From: Zingiber officinale
Lineage: Eukaryota; Streptophyta; Magnoliopsida; Zingiberales; Zingiberaceae
NCBI RefSeq assembly: GCF_018446385.1
Contig: NC_055991.1
Location: 95,339,712-95,403,711, forward strand
DNA length: 64,000 bases
Direction of reading: 5' to 3'
Within the stretch, counting starts at the first letter, position 1. The number at the start of each line of letters is the position of its first letter. The notes beneath the pieces were generated by a model. That model made no database searches, had not been told where the DNA came from, and was given only the letters and a program-made list of their open reading frames with translations. Position numbers and translations under genes: made by a program. This document shows positions 10,424 to 21,500 of this stretch, piece after piece.

Positions 10424-13008
10424 TGTTAGAATGTATACTAAAAGCATAGCTTTTGGTATAAACATTTATCTAGAAATAAGAATCACATTGGTCAAATGTC
10501 TACATTTATGATAAATGTAGTTGTTCAATTAATATTGTAGATAACATGGTGTGTGGTGTCACACACAGAAGATCATGTTATCAGTACCTTATAAATTATA
10601 AATAGTAGCTCACGACCAAGATGGAAAGGAACAAACCATTGGAAGGTCGTAGTGTAATTAGGTATTAGTTTATCTTAACTATATAATTACACTAGTACAC
10701 TTAGAGTGTATTGAGTAGGACCATTAGAGGTCATTTCTTTTATACTGACTTTATAAAGGAACAAAGACCTCAGTTATTATGGAAGTGTGTGCTCTTAATC
10801 CCAATATAATAACAAGCACATATATTTGATATTTATTTCTTTAATTTATCAATGGGTGAGATTTAGTTCGATAAATCAATAAGCCCGATAAGTTGGGAAA
10901 TGATATCACTTATAGTGTGTGTTGTTGATTATAGAAGGAAACTGTGTCCTAGTAATCTAGGTTGAGAATGTCCCCAAGAGGAGCTCATAAGGATTGTCAT
11001 GTTAAATCCTGCAGGTGGACTTAGTCCGACATGACAATGAGGTTGAGTGATACTACTCTTGGACTAAGATATTAATTAAATGAGTTGTCAGTAACTCACT
11101 TAATTAGTGGACATTCGACATCTTAAACACAGGGAGACTAACACACTCATATAAGAAGGAGCCCAAAATGTAATTTGGGGTTGGTGCGGTAGTTCAATAA
11201 TAGTTCTCTAGTGGAATGAATTATTATTGATAAAATTAAGTTATGTGTTCGGGGCGAACACGGGATGCTTAATTTTATCGGGAGACCAAAACCAATTCCT
11301 CCTCTCGGTCCCTATCGTAGCCTCTTAATTATAGAGTACTATACTCACCTATACCCACCTTCTTACCCATCCTGTAGGGGCCGGCCAAGCTAGCTTGGAG
11401 ACCAAGCTAGGGCCGGTCATGGCTAGGTTCATGGGTGAATTCATGTGGCCGACCCTAGCTTGAACTCAAGCTTAGGTGGCCGGCCCTATTAAAATAAAAA
11501 GGAATTTTAATTTTAAAAATTTTCTTATGTGGATAACATGATTTAAAAGAGAGTTTAAAATTTTAAATCTTTCCTTTTTATAAGATTCTACAAAAGATTA
11601 AGAGAAGAGCTAAATCTCTTTCCTTATTTCTAGATTAAAAGGTTGATTTTAATTTTGGTAAAAACTTTCCTTTTAATCATGTTCATGATTTAAAAGAAAG
11701 TTTAAAAATTAAAAATTCTCTTTTATTAGTTTCTACAAAAGATTAAGAAAAGATTTAATATCTTTCCTTATTTGTAGATTGAAAGGAGATTTTAATTTTT
11801 AGAGATAACTTTCCTTTTTAGAAATTATCCACATGTTTAAAAGAAAGTTTTTAATTTATAAAATTTCCTTCTTATTAACCAATCATGAAGGGATAAAAAT
11901 TATTGGAGAAATTTTTATAAATTTCCGGAAGCAAATAAGGAAGTTTTAATTTGTGTTTAAAATTTTATTTGCTTGGAGATATTAATGTGGCCGGCCATTG
12001 AAATTGAGAAAATAATTTTGATTTTAATTAATTAAAATTTTTCCTTTTCATGGCAAAAGAATTAAGGAAGTTTTTATTTAAATTTCCTTATTTGCCAAGA
12101 CCAAGGATTATAAAAGAGGGGGTAGAGGTGCCTTCATGGCGAACGACTCTATTATTTTCTCCTCTCTTTTTCTCCTTGGGTGTGGTCGGCCCCTTCTCTT
12201 TCTTTCTTCTCCATCTTGTGGCCGAACCTCTTCATGCTCTTGGAGTTTTAATTGGTGGCCGGATTCTAGCTTGGAGAAGAAGGAGAGAAAGCTTGCATCC
12301 CTTGGAGCTTGGTTGGTGGAAAAAGTTCTTCATCCTTTGGAAGTTTTTGCTTTGCCGAAACTTGAAGGAAGAAGAAGAAGGTGCTAGGTGGTTCTCGTCT
12401 CGGAAGATCATTGTCCACACAATGTCCGAGATTAGAACAGGAATACGGTAGAAGATCAAGAGGTCATTGTCTTCAAAGAAAGGTAAAACTAGTAATTGTT
12501 TCCGCATCATACTAGTTTTGTTTTTTTTTGTAAAAATACCAAATACAAGAGGCATGCGATTCTAGTATTTCGAATTTGTTTTCGATGTTGTGTTTTTTTA
12601 GTTTTTCTTTTCCTTGTGATTTGATTGTTCTTTTCGGTTGACCTAAAGTTATTTAAGGAAATTAAATATTAGTTTTCCTTAAAAGGCTTTGTCTAGTCGG
12701 TGGTGGTTGTTCCCATATCCAAGAAGGCCATGTGCCTCGCCACGTCAGTACTGGAAGCCAATTTTGGAAATTAATATTTAATATAATTAATAACTTAGGT
12801 GATTTGGATCGAAAGTGTTAAGTTCCGCAGGAGATCCAAGTCAAAACCTAAAAGAACAAATAGACTAAACTTTGGATCAAACGTGTTAAGTTCCGCAGGC
12901 GATCCAAGTTTAATTTAAAAGAACACATGGTAGCTAGGAAAATGTTCAGACCTTTGTACAAAATTTTTGTACAGTGGAACCATTAGATTTTCCGAGTAGC
13001 AACCAACA
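10424..13008 (+). repeat. 3' LTR of Copia B (complete)
   Basis: 2,585 bp, TGTTAG...CCAACA. It carries a TATA box at 12109-12115 and the AT-rich internal repeat block (about 11490-11940). The first about 515 bases are the segment missing from the 5' LTR; the same bases are present inverted in element A (about 2765-3294). Confidence 0.9.
12109..12115 (+). promoter_or_regulatory. LTR TATA box, Copia B 3' LTR
   Basis: TATAAAA in the same context as the 5' LTR copy. Transcription from here would read into the gypsy remnant. Confidence 0.55.
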
Positions 13009-14220
13009 ATATGTTTCTTGGGTTGCAGTTGTGCATTCCAAATTGACCTCTAAAGCAGCAGATTATGAGCGAACTTTATAATGAGGGGCACTTTGCACAT
13101 GATAAGACGTTGGCCCTCATCTCTACCAATTTCTATTGGCCCAAGTTGACTAGCGATATGGCTCACTTTGTTGATCGATGATGTTCTATATGCTAGCGGT
13201 CTAAGGGGGGTCTAACCAATGCAGGCTTATATACTCCCTTAGCCATTCCTAAAGCTCCTTGGCTTAATGTCAGCATGGATTTTGTATTGGAATTGTCCCG
13301 CACCCAATGAGCCTCAGACTCAGTTCTTGTTGTTGTTGACAGATTTTCAAAGATGGTGCATTTCATAGCTTGTAGGAAGACTATGGATGCTACTCGGATT
13401 GCCTATCTTTACTTCAAGGAGATCATGTTTACATGACATTTCTCAATCCATGACTTTAGATTGAGATACCAAATTCATTAGTCACTTCTAGAAGAGCTTA
13501 TGGGGAAAATTGAGAACACAGTTAAACTTTAGCAATGCTTACCACCCTCGGACAAATGGGCCAACCGAAGTGGTGAATCAGAGTCTAGGTAATTTTTTGA
13601 GATACCTTATAGGAATTAAACCAAAGCAATGGGACTTGGCGTTACCTCAAACAGAGTTTGCCTACAACAGATCAAAAAGCAGGACCATGGGATTGAGTCC
13701 TTTTGAGATTGTCTATGACCAAAATCCATCAGGAGTTCTAGACTTAGCCCCTATTCCACGTGTAAGGTGAATTAGTCCTAAAGCAAATGAGATGGCAGAG
13801 CATCTTCAAGGTATTCATGAGCAAGTAAAACTAGCAATTATAGAAAGAAATACTAAGTATAAGGCTAGGGTCGATCGTCATCATCGACAGGTACTTTTTG
13901 AAATTAGAGATTTTATATGGGTCGTATTGACTCATGATCATTTCCCTGTTGGAGAATATAATAAGCTAAAGGATCGAAAAATTGGATCATGCGAGATACT
14001 GCAGAAGATTAACGACAATGTCTAGAGGTTGCATCTTCCTAGTCATCTAAAGACTTTTGATGTCTTCAACATGAAGCACCTAACTCCTTATTCGACAGAT
14101 GCTAATGAAGTTAATCTGAACTCGAGGGAGACTTCTTTTCAAGCTGGGGAGACTGATGCAGGCCCAACCCATGTTGAAGTCCAATATGAGCCTTCACCTT
14201 CAAACAGTCATGACTTTTGA
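13009..14220 (+). pseudogene. Ty3/gypsy integrase and chromodomain-proximal pol remnant
   Basis: Starts abruptly at the end of Copia B, so the upstream pol part lies beyond that insertion. The zinc-finger and core region reads with stops (about 13060-13500; TLALISTNFYWPKL, then a core Asp region near 13270). An open piece at 13510-13770 includes NAYHPRTNGPTEVVNQSLGN, which holds the core glutamate, and FAYNRSKSRTMGLSPFEIVY. C-terminal pieces at 13792-14025 and 14029-14220 end in LKTFDVFNMKHLTPY. This is the usual end of a gypsy integrase. Several stops and frame changes make it dead. Confidence 0.85.
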
Positions 14221-14239
14221 CTCGGGATTCGGAATCAGG

Positions 14240-14720
14240 CTTTGTCTGTCGTCACGCGTACAGATTTTGAAAACATATGTTTGATACTGGTGAAACTATA
14301 ATCGTCAAATTTTTAGCCCCAAATTCCACCGTTTGAACCCTTTTCAAGGCCTTTTTGCTATTTTTGATCATTTTTATTTTTGGATATTTAGGGTAATTTT
14401 CATATTTCTGGTATTTTTTATAGAGGATTTATCTTTATTCTTGTCTTAATTTGAGTTAAGATCGTTAAGTTAATTACTTTTCTTTTCGGATAAAATTTTA
14501 TTTCCTTTCTTTACAAGATTGGAATTAAGATTTGTTAATTATAATTTCTTTCCTTGTTTGAGTCCTAAGTTGTGGTCTATATAAGAGTCATGTTTAGATG
14601 TTGAGGGATCAATCCTCTGCAATTAATAAAAAGTTTTCTTTTTGGAAGTTCCTCTTCTTATCTTCTTCTCAATTTTCCTCTTCTCGTCAACCCGCAGGAT
14701 AATCGCTATTCAGTCCGACG
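14240..14720 (+). repeat. Probable gypsy 3' LTR remnant
   Basis: The sequence following the integrase end is non-coding and AT-rich. It has a GGTCTATATAAGAG promoter-like box near 14572 and a polyadenylation-like CAATTAATAAAAAG near 14620. This is what a short gypsy LTR downstream of pol looks like. No second copy exists in the window, so the borders are uncertain. Confidence 0.45.
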
Positions 14721-15701
14721 TCACTTGGTCATTTTCTCCATAACTCACATCCTCATAGCTACCTATCTTACACAAAATATTGTTAAATAATAAATTAACC
14801 AAAATTTTGGTTACCTTATCATTTATCTCGGATCTCTTCACTTGCTACTCGGTCCATTTGGCATTTGCTCTTCTTGAGGAGCTTTCCTTTGTTATTTATT
14901 AGGGTTTCAAATTCCTCCATTAGAATAAAATATTGATCTATGTCCATCGTAAAAAAAAATTCTTTATTCTTGATTTCCATAAGTTGGAACTTCCAACTAT
15001 GAAGGAAGGAGATGCCTGGAAGTCGTATCCAAATTCATCTCGTGGATCCATTTTGAATTTGAACTCTCTTAATTATGAGTCCTTTGACTTGTTGATATTT
15101 AGGGCTTCATTTTTAACTTTTTCTTCTTCCTCTAGTTCTTGCTCTCTCTGGCTATTAGTCCAAAGAAGAATAGTTTTGTTCTGATACCATATGTTAGCAC
15201 CAAAAGAATTCATATATTTCTATAATATTATGATATTGTCCACTTTGGACCTAAGTTCTTGTAAATTTATTTTTTATCTCTATCCAAAATGTCTCATACC
15301 AATGGAGATATATCTCTTCATCTTTTAAATCTATAAATTTTTTTTCATGTATGTCCAATGTGACACTTTAATTGTATTCCCAACATTATAAAAATTTAAT
15401 ACGTGATTTGGACAATACCGAAACTTAATAATCCGGATAATACCGAAACTTAATAATCCTTACTTTCAATATAACAACTAGCTTGAGTCTAATTGATTAT
15501 TTTTTATCAAACAGCTAAGATTTAGATTCATTGCAATAATATAATATTCCTCGTCTGAGACCCTTTTAAGATTGCCTCATGTGATCTAGAAAAGATTTCG
15601 CCTAGCATAATAACATTTACATTAGGGTGACCCATACTATATTTCGCATATGCTAAGAATCAACCTTATGACCTATCATAGTAATATCACATACAAGTAT
15701 C
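14721..15701. other. AT-rich intergenic sequence
   Basis: No convincing gene. A short ORF near 14933-15184 is low-complexity and unsupported. A 24-26 bp duplication (ATACCGAAACTTAATAATCC twice) occurs at about 15417-15468. Confidence 0.5.
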
Positions 15702-15899
15702 ATGTGTCAGCCCGTGGAGGCCTATGATTTAGATTCTTGTCGAAACTTAAGTCAATAAAATGTCATGTTTTTTTATAAAAATCATTAAATGAATATTATT
15801 ATGTGTCAGCCCATGGAGGCCTATGATTTAGATTCATGTCGAAACTTAAGTCAATAAAATATCATGTTTTTTTATAAAAATCATTAAATGAACATTATT
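15702..15899. repeat. 99-bp tandem duplication
   Basis: Two head-to-tail copies (15702-15800, 15801-15899) starting ATGTGTCAGCCC and ending GAATATTATT / GAACATTATT, differing at only a few positions. Non-coding, about 500 bp downstream of the seipin stop codon. The gap 15900-16389 is AT-rich with no other feature. Confidence 0.85.
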
Positions 15900-16389
15900 A
15901 TAACATGATGATAATTATTAATATAGTAGCAAAAGGTTATTATACTTTCCTCAAGTATATGAAGAAAGATAAATGTGCCCAGCGGATAGGAGGAGTTTTT
16001 TTCTCCAAAAACACGTGTCTATCGAAAATTAACCTTTTACCCTATTGTAATAAAACTATTATCTTCTAGTCTTCTTGTCAACTCAGCATCCCCGTTGAAA
16101 CATCCTTACTTTCAATATGGTGACTCACTTTTGAGTCTAGTTAATCATTGTTTATAAAAATACTTGATGACTCTTGAGATTTAAATTCATCCAAATAGAA
16201 CCAATCCAATCCTAAGATTTATGTTTGTTTTTTTAGATTTTAAGGCGATCAAGAACTTTTAGCTGGCCAAAAGTATTCGATGATGTTAAAAAGACTTGGA
16301 ATTCATACTAAACCAGCACTATTTCCTCCTAGATGTCTTTTGATTTTTTCTATAACTCTTAAAATAACATTTATAATATAATTTTAATA

Positions 16390-17630
16390 TCATTGATAAT
16401 ACACAGATTTACATTCAGAAGACTCGGAAGCCACTAACTCACCCGAATCGTCCATACTCTCGCTCGCCTGATCTCCTCCCTCGACGACGTCGCCGCCGGT
16501 GCTCGAAGCCGACCCCTCCACCAACTCCGCCCTACGACGATCTTCCGACACCCTCCTCTTGCTTCTCTCCCTCTCCTGTAAATCCTCCGAACGCCGATTC
16601 TCAACTCTGTTCCTCCTCGGCCTGAACTTGAAGCAGCAAGCCGACGTGAGGAGAAGCGCGAAGAAGACGTTGAGCGAAGTCAACACAGAGAATGTCCACC
16701 TGCATCGGTTCACCAGCTCCTTGGACCAAGGGAGCTGCGATCTCATCAGGAGCTCTGATTCATAAAGCTGTGGCAGATCCCTAGTCCCGGCTTTGGGCTT
16801 CAATCTCACTCTGATTGAGCCGCTCCTCTTTGCTCTGCTTTCCTTGTATCTCAGCACCTCCATGCTCATCTCCTGAGTCTCACTGGAAATCCCCAGCAAA
16901 AGAGGGATACTCATGAACAACGTCCGCATTAGCCTCACCGGGAAGCTTCGGAATCGGAGCATGCAGGGACGGCTCGATGCTGCGATTATTTCTCCAGTCG
17001 AGGAAATTACTTCGGCTTGTACCTTCAACCAATCCAATCCGGTATCAGACGAACATATTGAAGAAGAAGAAGAAGAAGAAGAAGAAACAGAGGTTATGGG
17101 ACCTGGAAGACGCCGATCAGGAGATTGTAATCAGACTCAGGCAGCAGGATAAGGAGCGAGACCGTCACTGAGTGTCCCGGCGGCACCGCCCTTCCCGAGT
17201 GCCACGTGCCGCCGGCCAGCGCCACGGACGCGGTGGGGTTCGCTTCCTTGTAGTCGAGATGCAGGGGGCGGCGCAGCAACACTGGCTCCTCCGCCCACAT
17301 CCGAACTAGCGCGACGCCGAGAAGGAGCGAAAAGAACAAGAGGGCTAGCAGGAAAGTCGCCGCGTAGAGGGCTCCGAGGAGGCCGAGGGCGAAGCGGCGG
17401 GCGATGGCAGCAGCGCCGCGGACGACGCGGGCGGGGATCTCACGGGTCTGGAAATAGAGATAGAGGAAGGGGGAGACGAGGGAGAGGAAGGAGGAGGCGA
17501 TGAGCTCGGCTTGGAAGGCGACCAGCTGCGCCAGCCACCCGGCAGGGAGAGTCAGGAGGTCCTCGTCGTCGAACCTGCTGGCGTCTTCAGTCATCGACCG
17601 CCGATGGCTTTTGCAGAAGTTGGCATCCAT
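16390..17630 (-). CDS. SEIPIN: Seipin family protein (SEIPIN1-like)
   Basis: Two exons: 17630-17103 and 17022-16390, joined across an 80-bp GT-AG intron in phase 0, giving 386 residues. Seipins are ER membrane proteins that organise lipid-droplet formation. Visible are a hydrophobic segment at about 40-60, a first membrane helix at about 81-108 (LGLLGALYAATFLLALLFF), and the conserved lumenal part with LLPESDYN (163-170). The family stretch after GVFQ reaches PCMLRFRSFPVRLMRT across the splice. A second helix lies at about 285-306 (VLTSLNVFFALLLTSACC), followed by a charged 80-residue tail. Length fits plant SEIPIN1 better than the longer SEIPIN2/3. The start follows the first Met in a GC-rich first exon. 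The next gene starts about 900 bp upstream in the same direction. Confidence 0.92.
17060..17086. repeat. (GAA)9 microsatellite inside seipin intron
   Basis: Reads as (TTC)9 on the coding strand, within the 80-bp intron. It therefore forms the pyrimidine tract of a very short intron. Length changes would alter intron size directly. Confidence 0.85.
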
Positions 17631-17878
17631 GGCTGATCGGTGGACGGCGGCGGCGGAGTGGTGGCGGAAAGCTAATAAAGGAAAAAATTAACGGCCGGGT
17701 GGCTCTTGTGCATGCGGCATGGTTGACAAGTTGCACTGCGGTCTCCTGGAAAATTCGGCACGTGTAAGTTTTTTTAAAATTATAAAAATATTCTAATTTA
17801 TATAAATGATTTAATATATATATATTTCTAAATTTTCTTTACTATTATATATCTTTCCATCAAACAATGTGCCATGGT

Positions 17879-18165
17879 CGGAGCTCGATCTAATCTGAAC
17901 TTGGTCTAAACTGATCTGAGCTAAATCTAACTCGATCCGAGCTCTGTCTACCTTGACCCGGGCTCGACTTTGACTTGTTATCCAACTCCTCTTGATTGTC
18001 TAGGCACGACTGATTTGGTCGGAACTTGATTTGATCTAATTCGAACTTGCTCTAAACTGATCTGAGCTTGATCTAACTTGACTTGAGCTCTGTCTGCCTT
18101 GACCCCAGTTGGTTTGACTAAAACCGAGCTCGACTTTGACTTGTTGTTAAGCTCCTTTTATTGTT
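17879..18165. repeat. Diverged direct duplication upstream of seipin
   Basis: Two related blocks (17879-17995 and 18020-18165) share CTAAACTGATCTGAGCT, GAGCTCTGTCT and GAGCTCGACTTTGACTTGTT-like strings. No ORF. They lie in the roughly 900-bp interval between the seipin start and the DUF3754 stop. Confidence 0.55.
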
Positions 18166-18394
18166 GACTTGACTATACTACGTGGTGACGATCATCTCTG
18201 CCACATCAATTAGTATAAACTAAAATTTTGATGATTTAATAAATTTTTTTTTAAAACCAATCATCATCTATGCCCATCATCTAGTCTTATGGGATTCTGA
18301 GGTGAAAATTTTGATGTTATACGCTACAACTCAACCTGATAAATCCAGAAACATGTTCTTTTTCAGCAAAGCAAAGCCATTTTCAGCGAAAACA

Positions 18395-18433
<39 letters not shown>
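18395..18433. repeat. (AAT)13 microsatellite
   Basis: Thirteen perfect AAT units in the intergenic interval, just past the DUF3754 stop codon. Confidence 0.9.
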
Positions 18434-18546
18434 CCCAATGTTTTATCTTTATTCCGGCAGAAGAGGTAGCAATGGATAAATCGAACCAATCAAATTGCCA
18501 GTCCAATACATTTGAAGAAGCTTGATATATCAATTTCTGAATCTGA

Positions 18547-21500
18547 TCAACAAGATGAAGCTTGAGCTTGTTTGGCTTTCATCAGTACAAGTTCTTCTGT
18601 CGTGACACCGATAATATCGTTTGCCTGCTTTAGGGGAACAGCACGAATCATTTCATCGCTCTGCAAATGCAAACTTGCCATTTCATTACATAAATAATCA
18701 TAAAGAGCAACAAAATAGCTCCTACGGATTGGCGCAGTTTATTGTTGCATGGGTATTTACTCTAATAAATTTTGGAGTCAATTCCCATCTGACGTAAAAT
18801 GCCTCCCCTAACAAAAGGCTACTGTGCATTATGGAGAGGTTGATATTAACCACCATGTCACAAGCAGAAAAGCATTATGCAAAATACAAAATGTTAGTGT
18901 GTTTTACTTGATCACCCAAGGAGGTGGATGGGATTGTGATAATGAAAAGAACCAGCGTCCTGGTTCTTTCTCGTAGGAAGCAGAAAAGCATGATGCAAAA
19001 GACAAGATGTGAGAGTCTTTTGCTTGATCACCCAAGGAGGTCGATGGGATTGTGATAAGGATAGGAACCAGCGTGTTCTATCTCGTAGGGAACATAAATA
19101 GAGAAAAGGATGAAAAAAAGGGAATGAGATGATCACTTGGAGGAATCGACCTCCAATAATGATCACTTCAAGGGGATCAACTTTCAATAACCAAAGTAAT
19201 TTGATTATTTAATTGAATCACTTCATTGTCTGTCCCTAAAAGAGACACCTTGGTGTAGACAGTATGAAGGCCTAGAAAACTAGAATTACTTCTGCATTAG
19301 TAAATGAATTTTCACAAACCAAAATCTATCTAACATGAAGTAAAACTTGAAGTGAATTAGCTAAAAATGAGGCAGATGCAATCAAACTTACTCTTGTAAC
19401 AATACCAAGTTTCTCCAACTTTCTGATCGCGTCTTCAACTTCAAAATTGCAATTCTTCCCAAACTCCTCTGTAATGAGTTTCTCACAGTGACGATCAAGA
19501 GCCTATATTTAGATCATGAAAATTGTGAGGTTAAGAAAATACAAGGATAACAGAGAATGACAAACAAATTAATTCCATGCATTTTTAAAGATTTTAGTAA
19601 AAGAAAGAATGTCATACTTCTTTTGTCAATTCCCTTTCCCTCATTAGAATAAAGTAAGAAACTATCACCTCTTTGACCTGCACATTTAGATTTTGAAACT
19701 AAGTTTTTCCCAAACTTCACTTGAACTTTGGTCTAATACGATTTATTAATTATAGAACCTACTTCTTGTTGAATCACATCATCACACAAATGTAGGAGTG
19801 TAGCTTTGCCAGTGTCAAGTTGTTTGTCAAACATTGATTTGGTGATTAAATTCTGGTAAGTAGCTATGTCTTGTTGAAACCTGCATGCTTTCAAAAGATT
19901 AGCATAAGAAAATACATTATACTCAAAATAACATGATCATGCCATATTCATGTTCCCATTAAGCATAACTTCTTTATCAAATCTGATGCAAAACAATATT
20001 CGTAAGAGACAAGTGAATATTGCACACTAAAATAGTAATGGTAAACAAAAGTTATTTTTATTTTTATAATGAGGTAACAGTCAAAATCAATGTCAAACAC
20101 AAGCGAATGTTCTAATTCATCAAACTATTATGCTAATGATAGATAGTTCCTTGGAAGATACGCGTTACAGGGTCCGATTGCAATGTCTCGACAAAGACCA
20201 TTACATCTCTATGAGAACTTAGGTGTAGTGTTAAATATGCAAGAGTTCTCACATCATCGGTTAGATAAGAACAAGCATTATAGGAATACCGATTGTCTTG
20301 GATTTGAAATATAAGAATGCTCATTGGTAAAATGATGGATATAGTAGATATGTTGATTAAGAGAAGAATTAATATTTTGTGTTTATAAGAGATAAAATGG
20401 ATAGAAGAGAAGACAAAGATGATAGAGAACTATACTCACGTGAACAAGGAACCAGAAATGAGAAATATATAGGGTGTTTATAATTTTGGAACAAGAAATG
20501 CAAAAGGAAAAACTATGTTGGATTTTGTAGTAACACAAGAATTTAGTCAGAAGAAGGGGAGCCTTGGCGCAACGGTAAAGTTGTTGCCATGTGACTAAAA
20601 GGTCACGGATTCGAATCCTGGAAACAACCTCTTGCAAAAAATAGGATAAGGCTGCGTACAATGGATCCTTCCCCGGGGCCCCGCATGGCGAGTGCTTCGT
20701 GCACCAGGCTGCCCTTTTTTTACATGAATTTAGTTAGAAATGGAAGATTGTTGAAAAAAAATACTCACGTGAAGTAAATTTTAGCACAATAGCCAATGAG
20801 ACCGAAAATGATAGTGAGGACAACACGAATTTCAGCTTTCGGCATTTTAAAAGAGCCAATGAGAGTAATCTGAAACAGTATGCTGCTTGTTAGGTAATGG
20901 CAAAGGAGAAAGAAATTGTAAAGCCAGTCAAATTAAGTCATCAGGATTCAAAAACTTACAAGACCAAGCACCATCGTAATCAAGAAGCTGACCCAGTCCC
21001 TAGGAGTCAAGCTTAGGTTTTTCTTTTCAGGCTGCAAAACCATTCACACTTTATGAAAATGGAGCCTCAAAATGTTGTTCAATAAGTTGGTTACTTGCAG
21101 GAATTGGAATTTAGAAGTCTCACTAAAACTAGTTCCAAATCAGCCATGGGAATATTTCTGAAATGTTTTACATAGATTCCTCGATCTATCTTGTCTTTTG
21201 TGCTCGCCCGCCTGCTAGGTTGTGTGTTTTAAGTAGTTATGAAATGCAGATAACTACAAACTGTTGACTTAAATTGAAATGGATCCAAATCCAGAATCTC
21301 CAACTTCCATGACTTATAGAAGAGAACTTAAAATGTAGAATAGCTGCTACCTGTAAACGACGATTATTCTTTTAAAAGTTGGTTCTTGGATTTCAATCTT
21401 GCCTAGTAGGTCTTGGGTTCTGCAGAAAATAAAATGCAGATTTATTATGAGATCATATACTGTCAAAAACTGGTTCTAGGATATCAGACCAAATCTCATC

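Larger units (their letters stand above)
3683..13008 (+). mobile_element. Copia LTR retrotransposon B, decayed internal region
   Basis: In order: LTR missing its first about 515 bases (3683-5750), primer site, leader with repeats (5765 to about 7380), broken protease/integrase/RT/RNase H remnants (about 7385-10080), polypurine tract, and a complete 3' LTR (10424-13008). The two LTRs are near-identical where they overlap (2.07 kb), while pol is riddled with stops and frameshifts and no gag could be found. That contrast suggests a non-autonomous copy mobilised in trans. The 5 bases after the element are ATATG; the left target site is outside the window. Confidence 0.85.

Noticed and set aside
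20556-20640. tRNA gene
   Set aside because: Box A and box B are present, but the sequence continues into the Au SINE body and is flanked by target duplications; it is a SINE head.
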